Below, piece after piece: positions 41,047-52,001 of a DNA stretch of 64,000 nt. Positions within the stretch are counted from its first letter, which is position 1, and the number at the start of each line of letters is the position of its first letter. The stretch lies in NCBI GenBank assembly GCA_026225945.1, contig JAMJFZ010003581.1:9285001-9349000 (forward strand). The letters are read 5' to 3'. The translations under genes and the position numbers were made by a program. Under the pieces are notes generated by a model. That model was not told the DNA's origin. It worked only from the letters and a program-made list of their open reading frames with translations, and did no database searches. This DNA comes from Cricetomys ansorgei. Lineage: Eukaryota > Chordata > Mammalia > Rodentia > Nesomyidae.

Positions 41047-41484
41047 AAAGGGCTTTCTGAGTTGTGTGAGTTCACGAGATCCGTTCACAGACAAGGGTAC
41101 TTAGATCTTAGCATCCCAAAACCTCTTTGGCTGTAATGCTATTATTCTATGGCTTTGGGATTGTCTTTTGAATCTAGAGGGTGATGAAGCCCAGAGGAAT
41201 ACCCTAGTGGATGGAGAGAGAGGGCTTGCTTGAACCTTGGTGTCCAGGGAGTATCCCAGGATGACCCCTCTTGGCATCCCAGGGGTCATAGGTGGTCCTC
41301 CCCTTTGAGGAAGGAGAGGCTTCTATGGACCAGTGATAAGCTGGGAAAAGCTCCTGGCCTGTCGTGTTTACTGAGCTGCGCTGACTTATGACTGGATACA
41401 GAGATCTGGCTGCAGGCAATTGCCTAAATCATTTAGGGGTTGACAGGGAAGGGAGGGAGGGGACACAGGGAGCTGGAGGGAGAA
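41047..41484. other. Unique gap
   Basis: Single-copy DNA. No gene or repeat. Confidence 0.4.
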
Positions 41485-41660
41485 TGTTCCTGTAATTCTT
41501 CGGTCTGAGGTACATTAAGGAGCCATAAGCCATGTCGAGAGCTTGAATTACATTAGGGAGATTATTCTGTTACAGTCCATAATCCTGGGTAATACACCGT
41601 CATGCTGCACACCTGTCTGTGATAAATCTCACCTGTAATGACCTGACCCTAGGGACCCAG
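41485..41660. promoter_or_regulatory. Putative conserved non-coding element
   Basis: cctgtaattcttcggtctga, gcttgaattacattagggag, cataatcctgggtaatacac (a TAATCC homeodomain core), and gataaatctcacctgtaatg (a CACCTG E-box). Repeat-free. Confidence 0.4.
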
Positions 41661-42802
41661 GGACACCAGGGCAGCTGGCAGGGGCTGTCAGACTAGGCAG
41701 AGAGACACTTGTGAGCCCTGTGGTCCTCCTGGCTCATCTCTGGGCCCCTTATCCCCTGACTTTGTCTGCAGGGAGGGAACATAGCTAAACTCCAAGCTTC
41801 TCCAATCCCTGTATCAGACTTCTAACCCCGATTACTACCCCAGGACCCCAGCCCAGAGTGTTCCTGGCTTGTTCTCAGACTCTTCTCACTGCATGCTTCC
41901 CCCTTAATCTCTGCAAAGGCAGCCTGATGCCGCCCGTGGAGACCCCTCTGAGTGTCAGCGTAAAAACTTCATTCTTGAATGGGTGAGTCATTGGCCATCT
42001 ATGAACTCACCAAAACTTTTCTGAATGTCTTTCTTGCTAGACCCCAAGGACCCTCAAATCAGGGACCATGATGACAGCCACAATGCTTGGTACAGCTGGG
42101 CTCAGTAGTTTGCATGTGACTGTGTAACTACTTCATGGCAGAATCAGGATACAAAGCCTGGTCATTCCAGCCCTGGAGGTCCAGACACTCCTGATCCCGG
42201 GTCATCCCAAGCCTGGACTCACTTTTCACAAGGTGTCCATCCTTCCTAGAGTGTGATTTGTTTTATACAAAACGCCATGACAAGCTCAAGGGACAGCACT
42301 TCTTATGTATCTTAGTAAGGACTGGCACCTGAGCCTTCCAGATTCATCCTCCACCTCCCCAGGAGCTCAGTGCACTCCATGCTGGGCTCGACTAGCTCTT
42401 TCTCAGCTCTGACCCTTTGCCTTTCGACCTAATCTCAGCTCCAAGGAGGCCCAGCAGGAATGGGGTTCCTGTGTGACACCCTGAGCCCCACCGACCCCAG
42501 ATTCTGCTTCATAATCCTCCACCACCCCAAAGCACACGTGCCGTGTGTGCCGTTATGTGGGGACACACAGAGAACACATTTGGAGACATCTGGATTGGTT
42601 ATGTCTTTGCTAAAGATCTTCTATGAACGGTTGTCGTAACAGTCCTTAAGTGCCGAGCACTGGGTTACCCTTGCCCCTGACCTACCTCATTTACCGCACT
42701 GCAGCTTAGGTGGTAGGAATCATGTCATTTCTGTTTTATACGTAAGTTTAAGACCGGGCCCGGAACTCAAGATCCTCCTGACAAGGGCTGAGGACGTGAG
42801 AT
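41661..42802. other. Unique non-coding stretch
   Basis: About 1.1 kb. The part at 42640-42790 (agtgccgagcactgggttac, ggaatcatgtcatttctgtt) may be a very old MIR or L2 remnant. No gene. Confidence 0.4.
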
Positions 42803-43155
42803 GACCCAGAGGTTATACAGTGCTTGTACGCAAGCACGCTTGAGGACTGGAGTTCAGATCTCCAGAACCCACAGAAATGCCGGGGGTGGGGTGGGGTGGT
42901 GGCAACCTGCCTGTAAGTCTAGCCTTGGAAAGTAGAGACCCAGAGCAAGTGAACTCACAAGACTACCCACATCAGTGAGCTCTGAGTTTGATTGAGAGAT
43001 CCTGCCTCGATGAACATGGTAGAAATACAACGGAGGATGAATTCCTGATTCGGCCTCAGGCTTCCAGGGTGACCACACACGTGTGCATGCTCTCCCTCAT
43101 ATACAGGCACAAGGTGACCACACACATACAAACATGCACACATGCACACATGAAA
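42803..43155 (+). mobile_element. B4-type composite SINE
   Basis: A degraded ID head (gatgacccagaggttataca), a B1-like arm (agtttgattgagagatcctg), and a CACACA/CATGCA tail. The centre carries a GGGGT repeat. Confidence 0.65.
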
Positions 43156-43557
43156 ATGGAAGAAGAGAAGAAAATCCTCCTGCCTCCGCCTCCTAAGCAC
43201 ACACCACCACAGTCGGTTTCATGCTGACTTCTGTAGGGAGCGCAAGGCTGTGGGCTGCTCCTCCGCTTCCCCTCTCCCCTGCCCAGGCCTCCTCTGCAGC
43301 CCTCCTCATGCTTGCAGCTGTCCAACTGTCCCCAGCACCTTTCCCCACACCTCCATTGCCAGTCTGAGAAGTCCTCTGCATTCCACATTTCTCATCATGG
43401 ATTTCTCCCTCTCATTCCCAATTCTCCCCCAGAGATGGTAATCACAGCAGTTGGATAAACCACCTGTTCATTCACTCCATTCATTCATGGAATCTTGGTT
43501 GGGTGGGGTCAGCAGATAATCCCATCCAGTAGTTTTCAAACCAGAATGTATTTAAAA

Positions 43558-43558
<1 letters not shown>
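43156..43558. other. Unique gap
   Basis: The segment 43172-43215 (tcctcctgcctccgcctcct) could be a reversed B1 fragment. Otherwise C/T-rich single-copy DNA. Confidence 0.4.
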
Positions 43559-43603
<45 letters not shown>

Positions 43604-43662
43604 ATCCATCTATGTATCTATTTATGTAACTATAATCTATCTATCCACCCATCTATCCATAC

Positions 43663-43711
<49 letters not shown>

Positions 43712-43717
43712 CTATCT
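43559..43717 (+). repeat. Long (TCTA)n microsatellite
   Basis: About 160 bp: two nearly pure TATC blocks (43559-43609 and 43662-43715) around a degenerate middle with ATCC and TTTA variants. Probably the most polymorphic tract in the window. Confidence 0.97.
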
Positions 43718-44121
43718 AATTCGTGTGTGTGAGATACCTCTGTGTGTGTGAGTGTTTGTGCGTATACCATGTGCATTCAGGAGTCTACGGAACAGAAGAG
43801 GCCATCAGGTCTCCTGGAGCTGGATTCACAGGTGGTTGTGAGCTGCCATGTGGGAGCTAGGAACAGAACCTAGGTCTTCTGCAAGAACAGTAAGTGTTCC
43901 TAACCTCAGAGCCATCTACCCAGTTCCCCTTTTTAAAAGATTTAAAAATCATTGTGTGTCTTGTGTGTCTGTGTGCCATGTGTGTTTAGGTGCCTGTGGA
44001 GACTGGAAGAAGGCATTGGATCCCCTGGAGTTACAGGGAGCTGTGAGACACCTGATGTGGATGTTGGGAACCAAGTCCAGGTCCTCTGGAAAAGCAGCAG
44101 GCTGAGCCATTTCTCCAGCCC
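43718..44121 (-). mobile_element. Two B3-type SINEs in tandem, antisense
   Basis: First copy 43718-43926 (ggagctggattcacaggtgg, cctaacctcagagccatcta). Second copy 43927-44121 (ggcattggatcccctggagt, gagccatttctccagccccc). Same orientation, head of one against tail of the next. Confidence 0.88.
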
Positions 44122-44127
44122 CCAGAA

Positions 44128-44131
44128 AGTG

Positions 44132-44173
<42 letters not shown>
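44128..44173 (+). repeat. (TG)n microsatellite
   Basis: About 20 TG units with one GCG break, next to the head of an antisense B3. Confidence 0.97.
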
Positions 44174-44174
<1 letters not shown>

Positions 44175-44591
44175 TTTCTGTGGACATCTTATAGAGAAAT
44201 CAGATCCATAGTGGTGTCCAGACTCTGGTCCCACCCCATCTACTGAGATCCCCTGATGTAGACTCCCTGTGAACAGCTGGAAACGCTTCCCCGTCCTACC
44301 ACGGTGTAGCAGGACACAGATGTTCTGGAATCAGATGAGCTGCCTTGCTCGTCAGCGGCTGCTTCCTGACACGCACTTCATGCAGACCTTGCTGAGCCTC
44401 CGTCACTAACTGAGGATACACTGTTGCAGTAATTCATTGCTTCCACGCTTTGAGTGGCAGGGACATGTCTCCTAATCCCTACCTACAGACCCACAGGACC
44501 TTGGGCAGGACAGCCTCATAAGCTTACGGTCCTACATGGGATAACAAATCTGCTGGTTTGGGTTTCCTATTGTATACAAAACCTACCCCAA
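44174..44591. other. Unique gap
   Basis: No gene or repeat recognised. Confidence 0.4.
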
Positions 44592-44748
44592 ACCTGGGTG
44601 CAGTGGTTCACATCAATAAGCCCAGCACTGGGAAAACATAGACAGGAAGACCAAAGTTCAAGTCATCATTGGATACATAGTGAATTTGAGCCAAGCCTGG
44701 GCTACATGGGACCCTGCCTCACCCCTGCCTCCTGGAAAAAAAAAATCC
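44592..44748 (+). mobile_element. Old B1/PB1-type SINE
   Basis: acctgggtgcagtggttcac, cccagcactgggaaaacata, agcctgggctacatgggacc, A10 tail. Confidence 0.7.
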
Positions 44749-45085
44749 ACAGCAGAGTCCAAAATCAACCTTAGTAGGCTCTGTCCTGGGTATGGCTGGC
44801 CTGGGTGGGCAGGCTCTTCCTGGCAGAAGCTGAGGCTGAGACCGTCACATGCAGGACTGGCCTGGCTCAGCTTTCTGTTCTCTAGGCATCCCTTTTTTAC
44901 CTCTAGGACCACATAAACCACATATGGTGGCTCATGGTTGTAATCAGAGTGTTGGCAAGGCAGAGGCACGAGGATCAGAAGTTCACCCTCTGATACACAG
45001 CAAGTTTGAAGCCTGGGCTACCCTGTTTCGAAAACCTAGCTAGCAAGCTAGCTAAGTAACAAACTGACACCGATTTCTTGGGCAG
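44749..45085 (+). mobile_element. Short unique gap, then an old PB1-type SINE (44918-45036)
   Basis: The SINE has tatggtggctcatggttgta, gcaaggcagaggcacgagga and gaagcctgggctaccctgtt. It is followed by gctagcaagctagctaag, a small inverted/direct GCTAG motif. Confidence 0.6.
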
Positions 45086-45177
45086 ATAACCACAATATAA
45101 CGCCACATAGTAAGTACTCTCGTGTTACCTGGTAACCAGAGTATAACTCCACATAGTAAGTACTCTCAGGATACCTG
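45086..45177 (+). repeat. Tandem duplication, two ~46-bp units
   Basis: The shared core ccacatagtaagtactctc recurs exactly 46 bp apart (45103 and 45149), flanked by matching taacca and tacctg motifs. The copies differ at a handful of sites. Confidence 0.85.
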
Positions 45178-46017
45178 CGGTCATTTCTCTTTCTACCCTT
45201 ATGTCTAGGACCACACCAGGTAACTGGTGATGGAGGGAGGGGTGGAGTGACCAATGGCAAACACCCTTTGTACTCCTGATAATACATAACATGATTTGGA
45301 AGATAAACACAGGCAGGACACAAGTTTGAGGCAGTGTGCAATCAGGGAGTCCAGGAGAGGTCCCGATCACAGGTCCTTGAGGAAGTTGGAGGACAAAGAG
45401 GCTGAATGTGGGGGCAGGGGCCGGAGAAAGCCTCGAGAAGGGAGAGGGTCCTCAAAGGGCAGGGTGTGTAACTGGTCAGAGCATGGGTGCAGGAGAGTTT
45501 TCTAGCTCTGCCTATGTCTTATGTGCCTATGTGGTCTCCAGGCAATTTGGCCTTTCTTTGCCTCGGTTTCCATCTTGTAAAGTGTATTTCATAAGGCTCG
45601 AAGAAAGAGTAAATGTGTGTTTATTGCCCAGAGGGAGATTGTAAAGTAGGTTACAACAATACAGGCTTAAACTGGGGATGTCTGAGCTGGGATGAGGCAG
45701 AGAGCCAGGACAGGCAGGGAGGGTGGAAACGGCTCCAGGGACTTCCAGAGCTTGATGTGCTATTGTCATCTACAAAATTCATGCCTGAGGACCACACGAT
45801 TGACTTACATAAAAAAAAAAAAAAATCCCAGCAAACATCTCACAATGTTTTAAGTAAGTGTATGATTTATATTGTGCTGTATTTACTCATAGCTGCCCTT
45901 TGAAGCACAGGTTAGGCATGTCTGTGTAAGGGACCCTCCAGTCCCTTTCAACCATCACAGCTGGCACAGTCTACCCTGGCTTCCTCCCTTTGGGGAGGAA
46001 GTGAAAGCTGTGTTCAG
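45178..46017. other. Mostly unique stretch
   Basis: A possible MIR scrap lies at 45545-45625 (gcctttctttgcctcggttt). A run of 15 A lies at 45810-45824. No gene. Confidence 0.45.
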
Positions 46018-46091
46018 GGAAGCAGGGAGAGAGGGAGGGAGAGAATGGGAGGGAGAGAGAGGGAGGGAGAGAGAGGGAGAGAGATAGAGAT

Positions 46092-46145
<54 letters not shown>

Positions 46146-46164
46146 GGGAGAGAGAGAGGAGAGG
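46018..46164 (+). repeat. (GA)n polypurine tract
   Basis: GGGA/GAGA-rich DNA with a pure (GA)n core near 46095-46136. Ser/Leu-rich minus-strand frames here are artefacts. Confidence 0.97.
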
Positions 46165-46299
46165 TATCCAGGAAGCACACAGCCTGCACCACCTGGGGAA
46201 TGAGCAGGATTCCACCTGGTCTCTCTTGGACCAAAGGATCAATTCTGGGAACTTGGCTGTGGTCCAGAATGGCAGACTGTGAATAGGGATCCTAGAGCT

Positions 46300-46301
<2 letters not shown>

Positions 46302-46347
<46 letters not shown>
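46302..46347 (+). repeat. (TG)n microsatellite
   Basis: About 22 uninterrupted TG units. Confidence 0.97.
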
Positions 46348-46647
46348 TGTGTGAGACAGAGCTTGTCGGAGTCAGTGAGTATGAGTGTGTGCATGATAAT
46401 CTGTGAGTGTGTGACGGAGAGGACAGAGGGAGGACCATATGTCTGTTTTCTCTGAGGAGCGGCTGTCTCCTCAAGTTAGTGTGTCAGCAAGAGGAAGAAA
46501 GCAAGGTAAATGACTGATTTTCTCATATTCACTGGCCTGTGGGTGTCAACTTTTCTATTTTTTCAAATATGTTGTTTTCACTCCCTCTCTCTCTCTCTCT
46601 CTCTGTCCATCTCTTACTTTCTCACATTTTTCCTTTTCTCTTTAATT
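46348..46647. other. Unique gap with short (TC)n
   Basis: A (TC)n run of about 10 units lies at 46583-46603. Otherwise no feature. Confidence 0.5.
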
Positions 46648-46956
46648 AAAGAAATGTTTATTTTTTATATGTGGGTGTTTTGTCTGCATGTATGTCTATC
46701 TGTGTACCATGTGCATGTCTAGTTCTCATGGAGGCCAGAAGAGGGCGTCAGATCCCCTGGCACTGGAGTTACAAATGGTTGTGAGTTGCAATGTGGGTGC
46801 TGGGCATTGAGTCTGGATCCTATGGAAAAGCAGATGGTGCTTCTGCACCATCTCTCCAGCCCCTTCTGCCTTTTTTGAGACAGGCTGGCCTCGAACTGGT
46901 GAACGTCCTGCTTTGGCCTCACAAATGTGGGATGGCAGGCATGTGGCCCTGGCTTT
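46648..46956 (-). mobile_element. B3-type SINE plus B1 fragment, antisense
   Basis: The B3 (46648-46864) has ggaggccagaagagggcgtc and gcaccatctctccagcccc. The B1 piece (46870-46956) has gacaggctggcctcgaactg and lacks its right arm. Confidence 0.85.
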
Positions 46957-46992
46957 GTGCTGTGTCCTTTCTGTCTCTTCTAAGTTTGTACA

Positions 46993-46993
46993 C

Positions 46994-47052
<59 letters not shown>
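46993..47052 (+). repeat. (TA)n(CA)n compound microsatellite
   Basis: About 12 TA units joined to about 17 CA units, directly before the tail of an antisense B3. Confidence 0.97.
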
Positions 47053-47054
<2 letters not shown>

Positions 47055-47280
47055 ATTTAGGTTTGTTTATTTTATTATTTTATTTTATGCATATGAGCAT
47101 TTGCCTGTATGTATGTGCACCACCTGCTTGCCATGTCCATGGAGGTCAGAAGAGGGCATCAGATGCCCTGGAAATGGAGTTATGGATGGTTGAGAACCAC
47201 TGTGTGGATGCTCAGTCCCAGGTCCTCTGCAAGAAGGACCTTAAGTGTTTTTAACTGCTGAACTAACTCTACGGCTCCAA
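47053..47280 (-). mobile_element. B3-type SINE, antisense
   Basis: An AT-rich reversed tail, then ggaggtcagaagagggcatc, gccctggaaatggagttatg, and ttaactgctgaactaactct. Confidence 0.85.
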
Positions 47281-47287
47281 TAGTCGT

Positions 47288-47362
47288 TTGTGTGTGTGTT
47301 ATGTCATACGTGTGGAGGTCAGAGGACAACTTTTGGGAGTTAGTTTTATCCTTTCCAGACAG
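47288..47362 (-). mobile_element. B4A-type fragment, antisense
   Basis: tgtggaggtcagaggacaac and ttttgggagttagttttatc mark the 3' half of a reversed B4A. The head is lost. Confidence 0.6.
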
Positions 47363-48014
47363 CCTCTAGCTGGTGTTCCTCTGCCAAAGCTTCTGACAGT
47401 GAGGATGTTCCTTCTCTGCCCCAGATAGCCCTGAAGCCATAGTCCCACTAGGAGATGGATGGGGGCTGGCCATGGACCAGGTAGCTATCCCCATCCAACG
47501 TGGGGCCACATTCTTCCCAAACTTACTCCTTCAAGGAACTCTTGGGCTAGGAGTGGAGGTCAGTGGTAAGATGCTTGTCTGGCATGAACATGGCCCTGAA
47601 CAAGTATGAGTAAGGGTGGGGAAACATCAGACTTAAGTGCCAGGCATTGGTCTAGACCCAAAAATCTAGGCCCCAGGGAGTCCCTAAATTCCTTTCATTG
47701 GTGCTCTTGCTTCTAAAGGGTGGGAATGGAAAGGAAACTTCTTTCCTTAGAGAGGAGAAAGAAGATTCAGGAAGCCCAATCTCCTCTGAGCTCTTCCTGC
47801 TGCTCTTCTTTGGTCTTCTGACTCCCTGTCTGGAGAGATGCTCAGGCAAATCTGAGCTGGATCTCTGGAGAGATACGGGGTCACACTGTCTCTGAGGAGC
47901 CGAGGAGCTGAAGGAGTGCTGCTCTACCTTTCTGGTCAAGATTATGATGGCATCCACTGCTGGGTTGTTGGGACAAATAATGGAGAAAATGGGTCTCGAT
48001 GCCTAGCAAAATAT
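47363..48014. other. Unique stretch with an ID-like scrap
   Basis: At 47553-47620 (gtggaggtcagtggtaagat, gcttgtctggcatgaacatg) it resembles an ID-type tRNA-Ala head. The rest is single-copy. A 101-codon minus frame at 47652 has no motif. Confidence 0.4.
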
Positions 48015-48175
48015 AATCTCTCCTCTTAGCTCCCCTTCCCCTCCCTTTCTCTCCTCTCTTCTCTCTCTCTCCTCTTTCTTTCTCCTCCTCTTTCCCCCTT
48101 TTGTTCTCTCTCCTCTCTGGCCCCCTCTCTGTCTCCATCTTCCTGTATTTATCTCTCTGCTCTCCTCTCTCTCCT
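48015..48175 (+). repeat. Polypyrimidine-rich tract
   Basis: CTCTC/CCTTTC sequence about 160 bp long with few purines. It explains the Arg/Glu-rich minus frame there. Confidence 0.85.
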
Positions 48176-48440
48176 TTCGTTTATCTTATCCTTCTCCTAT
48201 ATCCATTTATGAATTATTTGCTAAGCCTTCCCTGCTCTGGAGCCACAGGGAAGGGCAGGGACAGTAGCCCTGCTTGCTCTGGTCTCCCTTGGGAACTGGA
48301 GTTCAGCCAACTGGAGTCCCCAATCCCACTGCCCCTAGCCTCTGCTTTCTTCACTCTTTGGAAAGTGGGCAGACACTGAAGACTTCTAAGCAGATATGCC
48401 ATGTTTAGAACCCGTGATTACGAGGGCACAGCACATATGT
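48176..48440. other. Unique gap
   Basis: No gene or repeat recognised. Confidence 0.4.
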
Positions 48441-48506
<66 letters not shown>

Positions 48507-48525
48507 AGAAAAGAAAGAAAGAAAC
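48441..48525 (+). repeat. (TG)n(GA)n(AAAG)n compound microsatellite
   Basis: About 25 TG units, then about 8 GA units, then AAAG units. Confidence 0.97.
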
Positions 48526-48677
48526 TGGGGCAGTGGAACCTCTACAAAATCTCTCTCCCTCTTCCTCCCTCTTTCCTTTCCACCTTCTCTCTCCCTCACC
48601 AGGATACTGCTCTCTCTCTCTTCACCTCTTCCCTCCATCCCTCTCTTCCCTCAGCTCCCCCTGCGGCTTGCCAGCTG
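48526..48677. other. C/T-rich spacer
   Basis: Pyrimidine-rich sequence (tctccctcttcctccctctt) without other features. Confidence 0.5.
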
Positions 48678-48945
48678 CCAGGAGATGACATCTCCTTTCA
48701 TGTTTGGGGCTGAGCACGGCTTTGAATGTTCGTTTGATTCCGTTAAGATAATAGCTGGTTCACTGTCAGATGCAGACTGATCAGTTAAAACCTTAATCAC
48801 TGCCTGTCTCCTCACACGGCACTTATTTTTTAAGAGATTAATCCCCTCAGCCCTGCTCCGGCTCACATTCAGCTTGGGAGGAAAAAAGGCAGCGTCTGTG
48901 TTAGCCTTGTTATTGTTATTATTGACACCCCCATTATTCTGTGTA
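48678..48945. promoter_or_regulatory. Putative conserved non-coding element
   Basis: The strongest such block in this half: gattccgttaagataatagc, cagttaaaaccttaatcact, tttttaagagattaatcccc (a GATTAATCC-type bicoid/Otx-like core), then tattgttattattgacaccc (TTGACA; TALE-like). About 270 bp, free of repeats. Function inferred. Confidence 0.5.
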
Positions 48946-48949
48946 TGAC

Positions 48950-48970
48950 CTCCCTCCCTCCCTCCCTCCA
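48950..48970 (+). repeat. (CTCC)n short array
   Basis: Five CTCC units, then a variant. Confidence 0.9.
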
Positions 48971-49047
48971 TCCCTTCAGCTACCCCTGTCTTTGCTTCTG
49001 TATCCTCGCTCTTCCCCGGCTCTCTTGTCTAGTCTCGCTTGCCTTTG

Positions 49048-49071
49048 CATGCACGCATGCGCGCGCGCGCA
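49048..49071 (+). repeat. Alternating purine-pyrimidine run ((GC)n core)
   Basis: tgcatgcacgcatgcgcgcg continuing into cgcgc forms a Z-DNA-prone alternating stretch. Confidence 0.85.
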
Positions 49072-49364
49072 AACACTCTGACCAGGCTTTCAAACTGTGA
49101 GCTGTATCTATATGCGGACCTAGCGTGTGCCTGACACCCTTGTGTGCACTGAAGTGTTTTCCATACCGTACAGGACAGGACGCAGTTTCCTGCACACGTG
49201 AAAGAAGGCAGCTGAGAGAAGAAGCTTGTGTGCCTTGAACACAGTCATGTTTCAGGGTCACCTGCCCTTGTCCCATCGGCTTTCAGATAGTCACATCATG
49301 TGACCTTGAAGAGGAGTCTCCATTCCCTTGTCTGCACAGTGTCTTGAGTGTGTACACTTCAGAG
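49072..49364. other. Unique gap
   Basis: Single-copy sequence. Possible MIR scrap (tcacatcatgtgaccttgaa) near 49291. No gene. Confidence 0.4.
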
Positions 49365-49495
49365 ACTGAGGGGTTTGTCTCTGTTGTCCAGGCTGGCTTT
49401 GACCCCTGGGCTCTGGTGATCCTCTTGCTTCAGGCTCCTGGGTATCTGGACCTGCAGGAGCATGTCACCCTTGAGCTGGCTTCTCTGAGCTGTTT
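49365..49495 (-). mobile_element. Old B1-type SINE, antisense
   Basis: tctctgttgtccaggctggc, gacccctgggctctggtgat, ctcctgggtatctggacctg. Confidence 0.65.
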
Positions 49496-50371
49496 TGCTA
49501 CCATTTCTTATCTTATTTCTTGTTTTAGTAGACAAACTCTAGCTAGGTTGGGAAAGGAGTGTGCCTTATGTGAACCCCATAAAGGCTTGCTTTTGATATC
49601 TGTAACCAATCATGAATTTTACAAAGGAAAATGTCCTAGAGTCCATTTAGCACAACCATCCAAAGTACACAAAGAGTGGAAGGCTCACAGGTGGGGCTGG
49701 CTTGTCCCTGGTCTCACAGCAAGTTGTACTGTTGAAGCTGGGCATTTGGTTTTGGCTCTGCCTGTATCTCCCAAGAAAGATCAGCCACACAGCAAAGGAG
49801 CTTACTTTGAGCTCAGAGCTTACTCTGGGCAAATGCTGCCCCCCTACAATGGTACTACATGCCTAGGAAAGCCTTCAGGGTCTATGTGTGGAGGATGGGG
49901 CTTGGGGTTGCAGGACCACAACCAAAGAGAGGGAGGTGAGCACCTGGGAGTCAGTGAGGATGCTGACCTATTTCCTGGAATGAAGGCTGCAGTGCCTGGA
50001 CCAGATGAGATGGCCTTCTAGAAGCCAGGAGCTGTGTGCACGGTCCACGTTCTAGGAGAGAGCAGAAGCACTGGCAGAGTGTGCTGAGTTGCTGATGCTG
50101 ACATCTGCTTCCGAGGCATGGGGACAGGTGACACAGAAGTCCAGTGTCCTCACTGGCAAATGTGTTCCCTTCCTTCATAGGGTGGCATTAAGAGCCAAGG
50201 GTCTGGTTCCATCTGGCTGGGTTGGCATTAGTGGCAGGATGAAGATCTTAGAGGAGTCATTCAGCCTGTTTGGGACTTTTCCTTCTCTAAAGTAGGAGAA
50301 TTGCCACAAACCTGAGCTTGGGCTCAGCAGAGCCCGGGCTACTGTGTGAGAGCCTTGTCTTAAGAAACAAC
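49496..50371. other. Unique non-coding stretch
   Basis: Carries a 225-codon plus-strand frame (49344-50021) that begins inside the antisense B1. The translation shows no domain, and no splice sites frame it, so no gene is called. Confidence 0.5.
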
Positions 50372-50488
50372 AGAGCTTGTCGTGGTGGCTCACTCCTGTA
50401 AACCTAGCGTTTGGAAGGCTAAAGCAGGGGGTTCTCATGCATTTGAGGTTAGCCTGGACATTGTGAGATCCTGTTTTATGGAACAAAA
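50372..50488 (+). mobile_element. B1/PB1-type SINE
   Basis: cgtggtggctcactcctgta, gtttggaaggctaaagcagg, tagcctggacattgtgagat. Confidence 0.7.
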
Positions 50489-51009
50489 ACAAAAGTAAAG
50501 AAAATAAGATAGGCCAGAGATCGTATGCGTCTTGTGCCTGATGACAGCAAGTGCTACATGCTAGTCATGACTGTTCAGTAAAGGCACACTGGGCGTATAC
50601 ATGTGCCCTGTTCTGTAAGGTGCACTAGGGGTGCAGCTGAGCAGGTTCGCCATCCGCTCTCTCTGTTCGTACACCAGAAGTCAACTTATGTGTATGTGTG
50701 CTTGGGGGACGTGTGTGGATATGTGTGTGCACATGTGTGGAGGGCAGATGTTGATGTCTGCTCAGCTCAGTCCCTACAGGGTCAGCAGAGTGGCAAGTGT
50801 CCTTCTCCGGATCCAGGGCACTGGGATCATGTGATGGACAGGAGTGTGGAAAAGGTGGGAGGATGAAGAAGAGAAGGCTGAGGTACGGATGGGTTGAGTA
50901 TGGGAGAACGGAGACACAGAGGCGCTGGTGGCTTCCACTTCTGAAGAGAAGCCTGGACCTAGAAAGGGTAGGAGGGGGCTGACACATCCTCTGGCTGCCT
51001 GCACCAGCA
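50489..51009. other. Unique stretch with a degenerate TG-rich patch
   Basis: The TG-rich patch at 50688-50756 (tgtgtatgtgtgcttggggg) is interrupted. Otherwise single-copy. Confidence 0.45.
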
Positions 51010-51340
51010 GGAGGCGGCCCGGGGTTAATGGCGTGACATCCTCGCGGCAGTCTGCCCGATGGGCTTCTGATGCCTTTTCTAATTTGGTAGCGCTGAAGAT
51101 TAGAAGGCAGGGAGAAGAGAGTTTTCCTCTCGAAGGTTATTATCCTGCCGACTCCCCCGGCGCCCAAGGGAGGGAGTCAGCCTGTTCCAGGAGAAGAGGA
51201 AGCAGGGCCTGGCATTCTGGATCGGGTGCCCCTGGGGAGCCGGGAGGGAGCCGGGGCTGGAGCAAATAAAATTGATGCTATAAATGGATCCGGTGCTGGT
51301 TGAAATGGGAGCAGAGCCGTCTCAGTAGCAGAACTGGGAG
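51010..51340. promoter_or_regulatory. Putative conserved non-coding element, CpG-bearing
   Basis: ggcggcccggggttaatggc, tctaatttggtagcgctgaa, ggttattatcctgccgactc, and aataaaattgatgctataaa (AT cluster near 51265). Mixes CpG with TAAT/ATTA cores over about 330 bp. Confidence 0.4.
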
Positions 51341-51887
51341 GTGGTGGGGGAGGGTACTTCTTACAAGTAGATCTCACAGATGCTGAGAGCCTAAAGTCTG
51401 TCTACCTTAGAGGGTCCCCAGATTTACTTCCTTGTCCCTCCAAGCAGAGGGCGGGGTGCCATGCTATGGCATGTCCTCCCACCCTGAAGACTTCATCTCT
51501 CTCTGGAGCAGCTCCAGGTCAAGGGTCTGGCTGGGTGCTAACCTGGGCTCTCCAGGGAAAGTCAGGGGCCTCTGATCTGCAGATCACCTGAACCCTCCCT
51601 GCTCTGGAGAATTCCCTCCATATCTGGCCTTACTCCCAGCAAACACTGGAGACAGAGAGGGGAAAAGTAAAGTTATAAATCTGGGCTGGAAGAAGGAGGA
51701 AGGAAGCAAACCACAAAGGAGAGAGGGAAAGAGAGACAGAAAGAAGGTGGCTTGAGTTGTAGGAGGGACAGGAAGTGGTTAAGGGGGTTGGGACCCTGGG
51801 GACTTAATAGAGGAGAGAGAACACAGCTATGTGCCTAGGCACCCAGGCTTATTGATGGCTGCATAGGGATATCAGTGGCATCAGGAA
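51341..51887. other. Unique non-coding stretch
   Basis: A purine-rich patch lies at 51690-51750 (agggaaagagagacagaaag). No gene or mobile element. Confidence 0.45.
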
Positions 51888-52001
51888 AGCCAAGGTGTGC
51901 AACACAGGCACCTGTAAAACCAGCACCCTAGCTGATGCAGATGCATCATGAATGGTACCCCAGCCTGGGCCATGTAGTGAGACTCTGTCAAAAGAGAAAG
52001 A
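51888..52001 (+). mobile_element. B1/PB1-type remnant
   Basis: aaccagcaccctagctgatg, cagcctgggccatgtagtga, gactctgtcaaaagag. Diverged. Confidence 0.6.

Noticed and set aside
45086..45177. CRISPR-like repeat
   Set aside because: Only two contiguous units without spacers, in a rodent genome.
49344..50021. 225-codon plus-strand open frame
   Set aside because: Begins within an antisense B1 and has no domain, splice structure or recognisable family.
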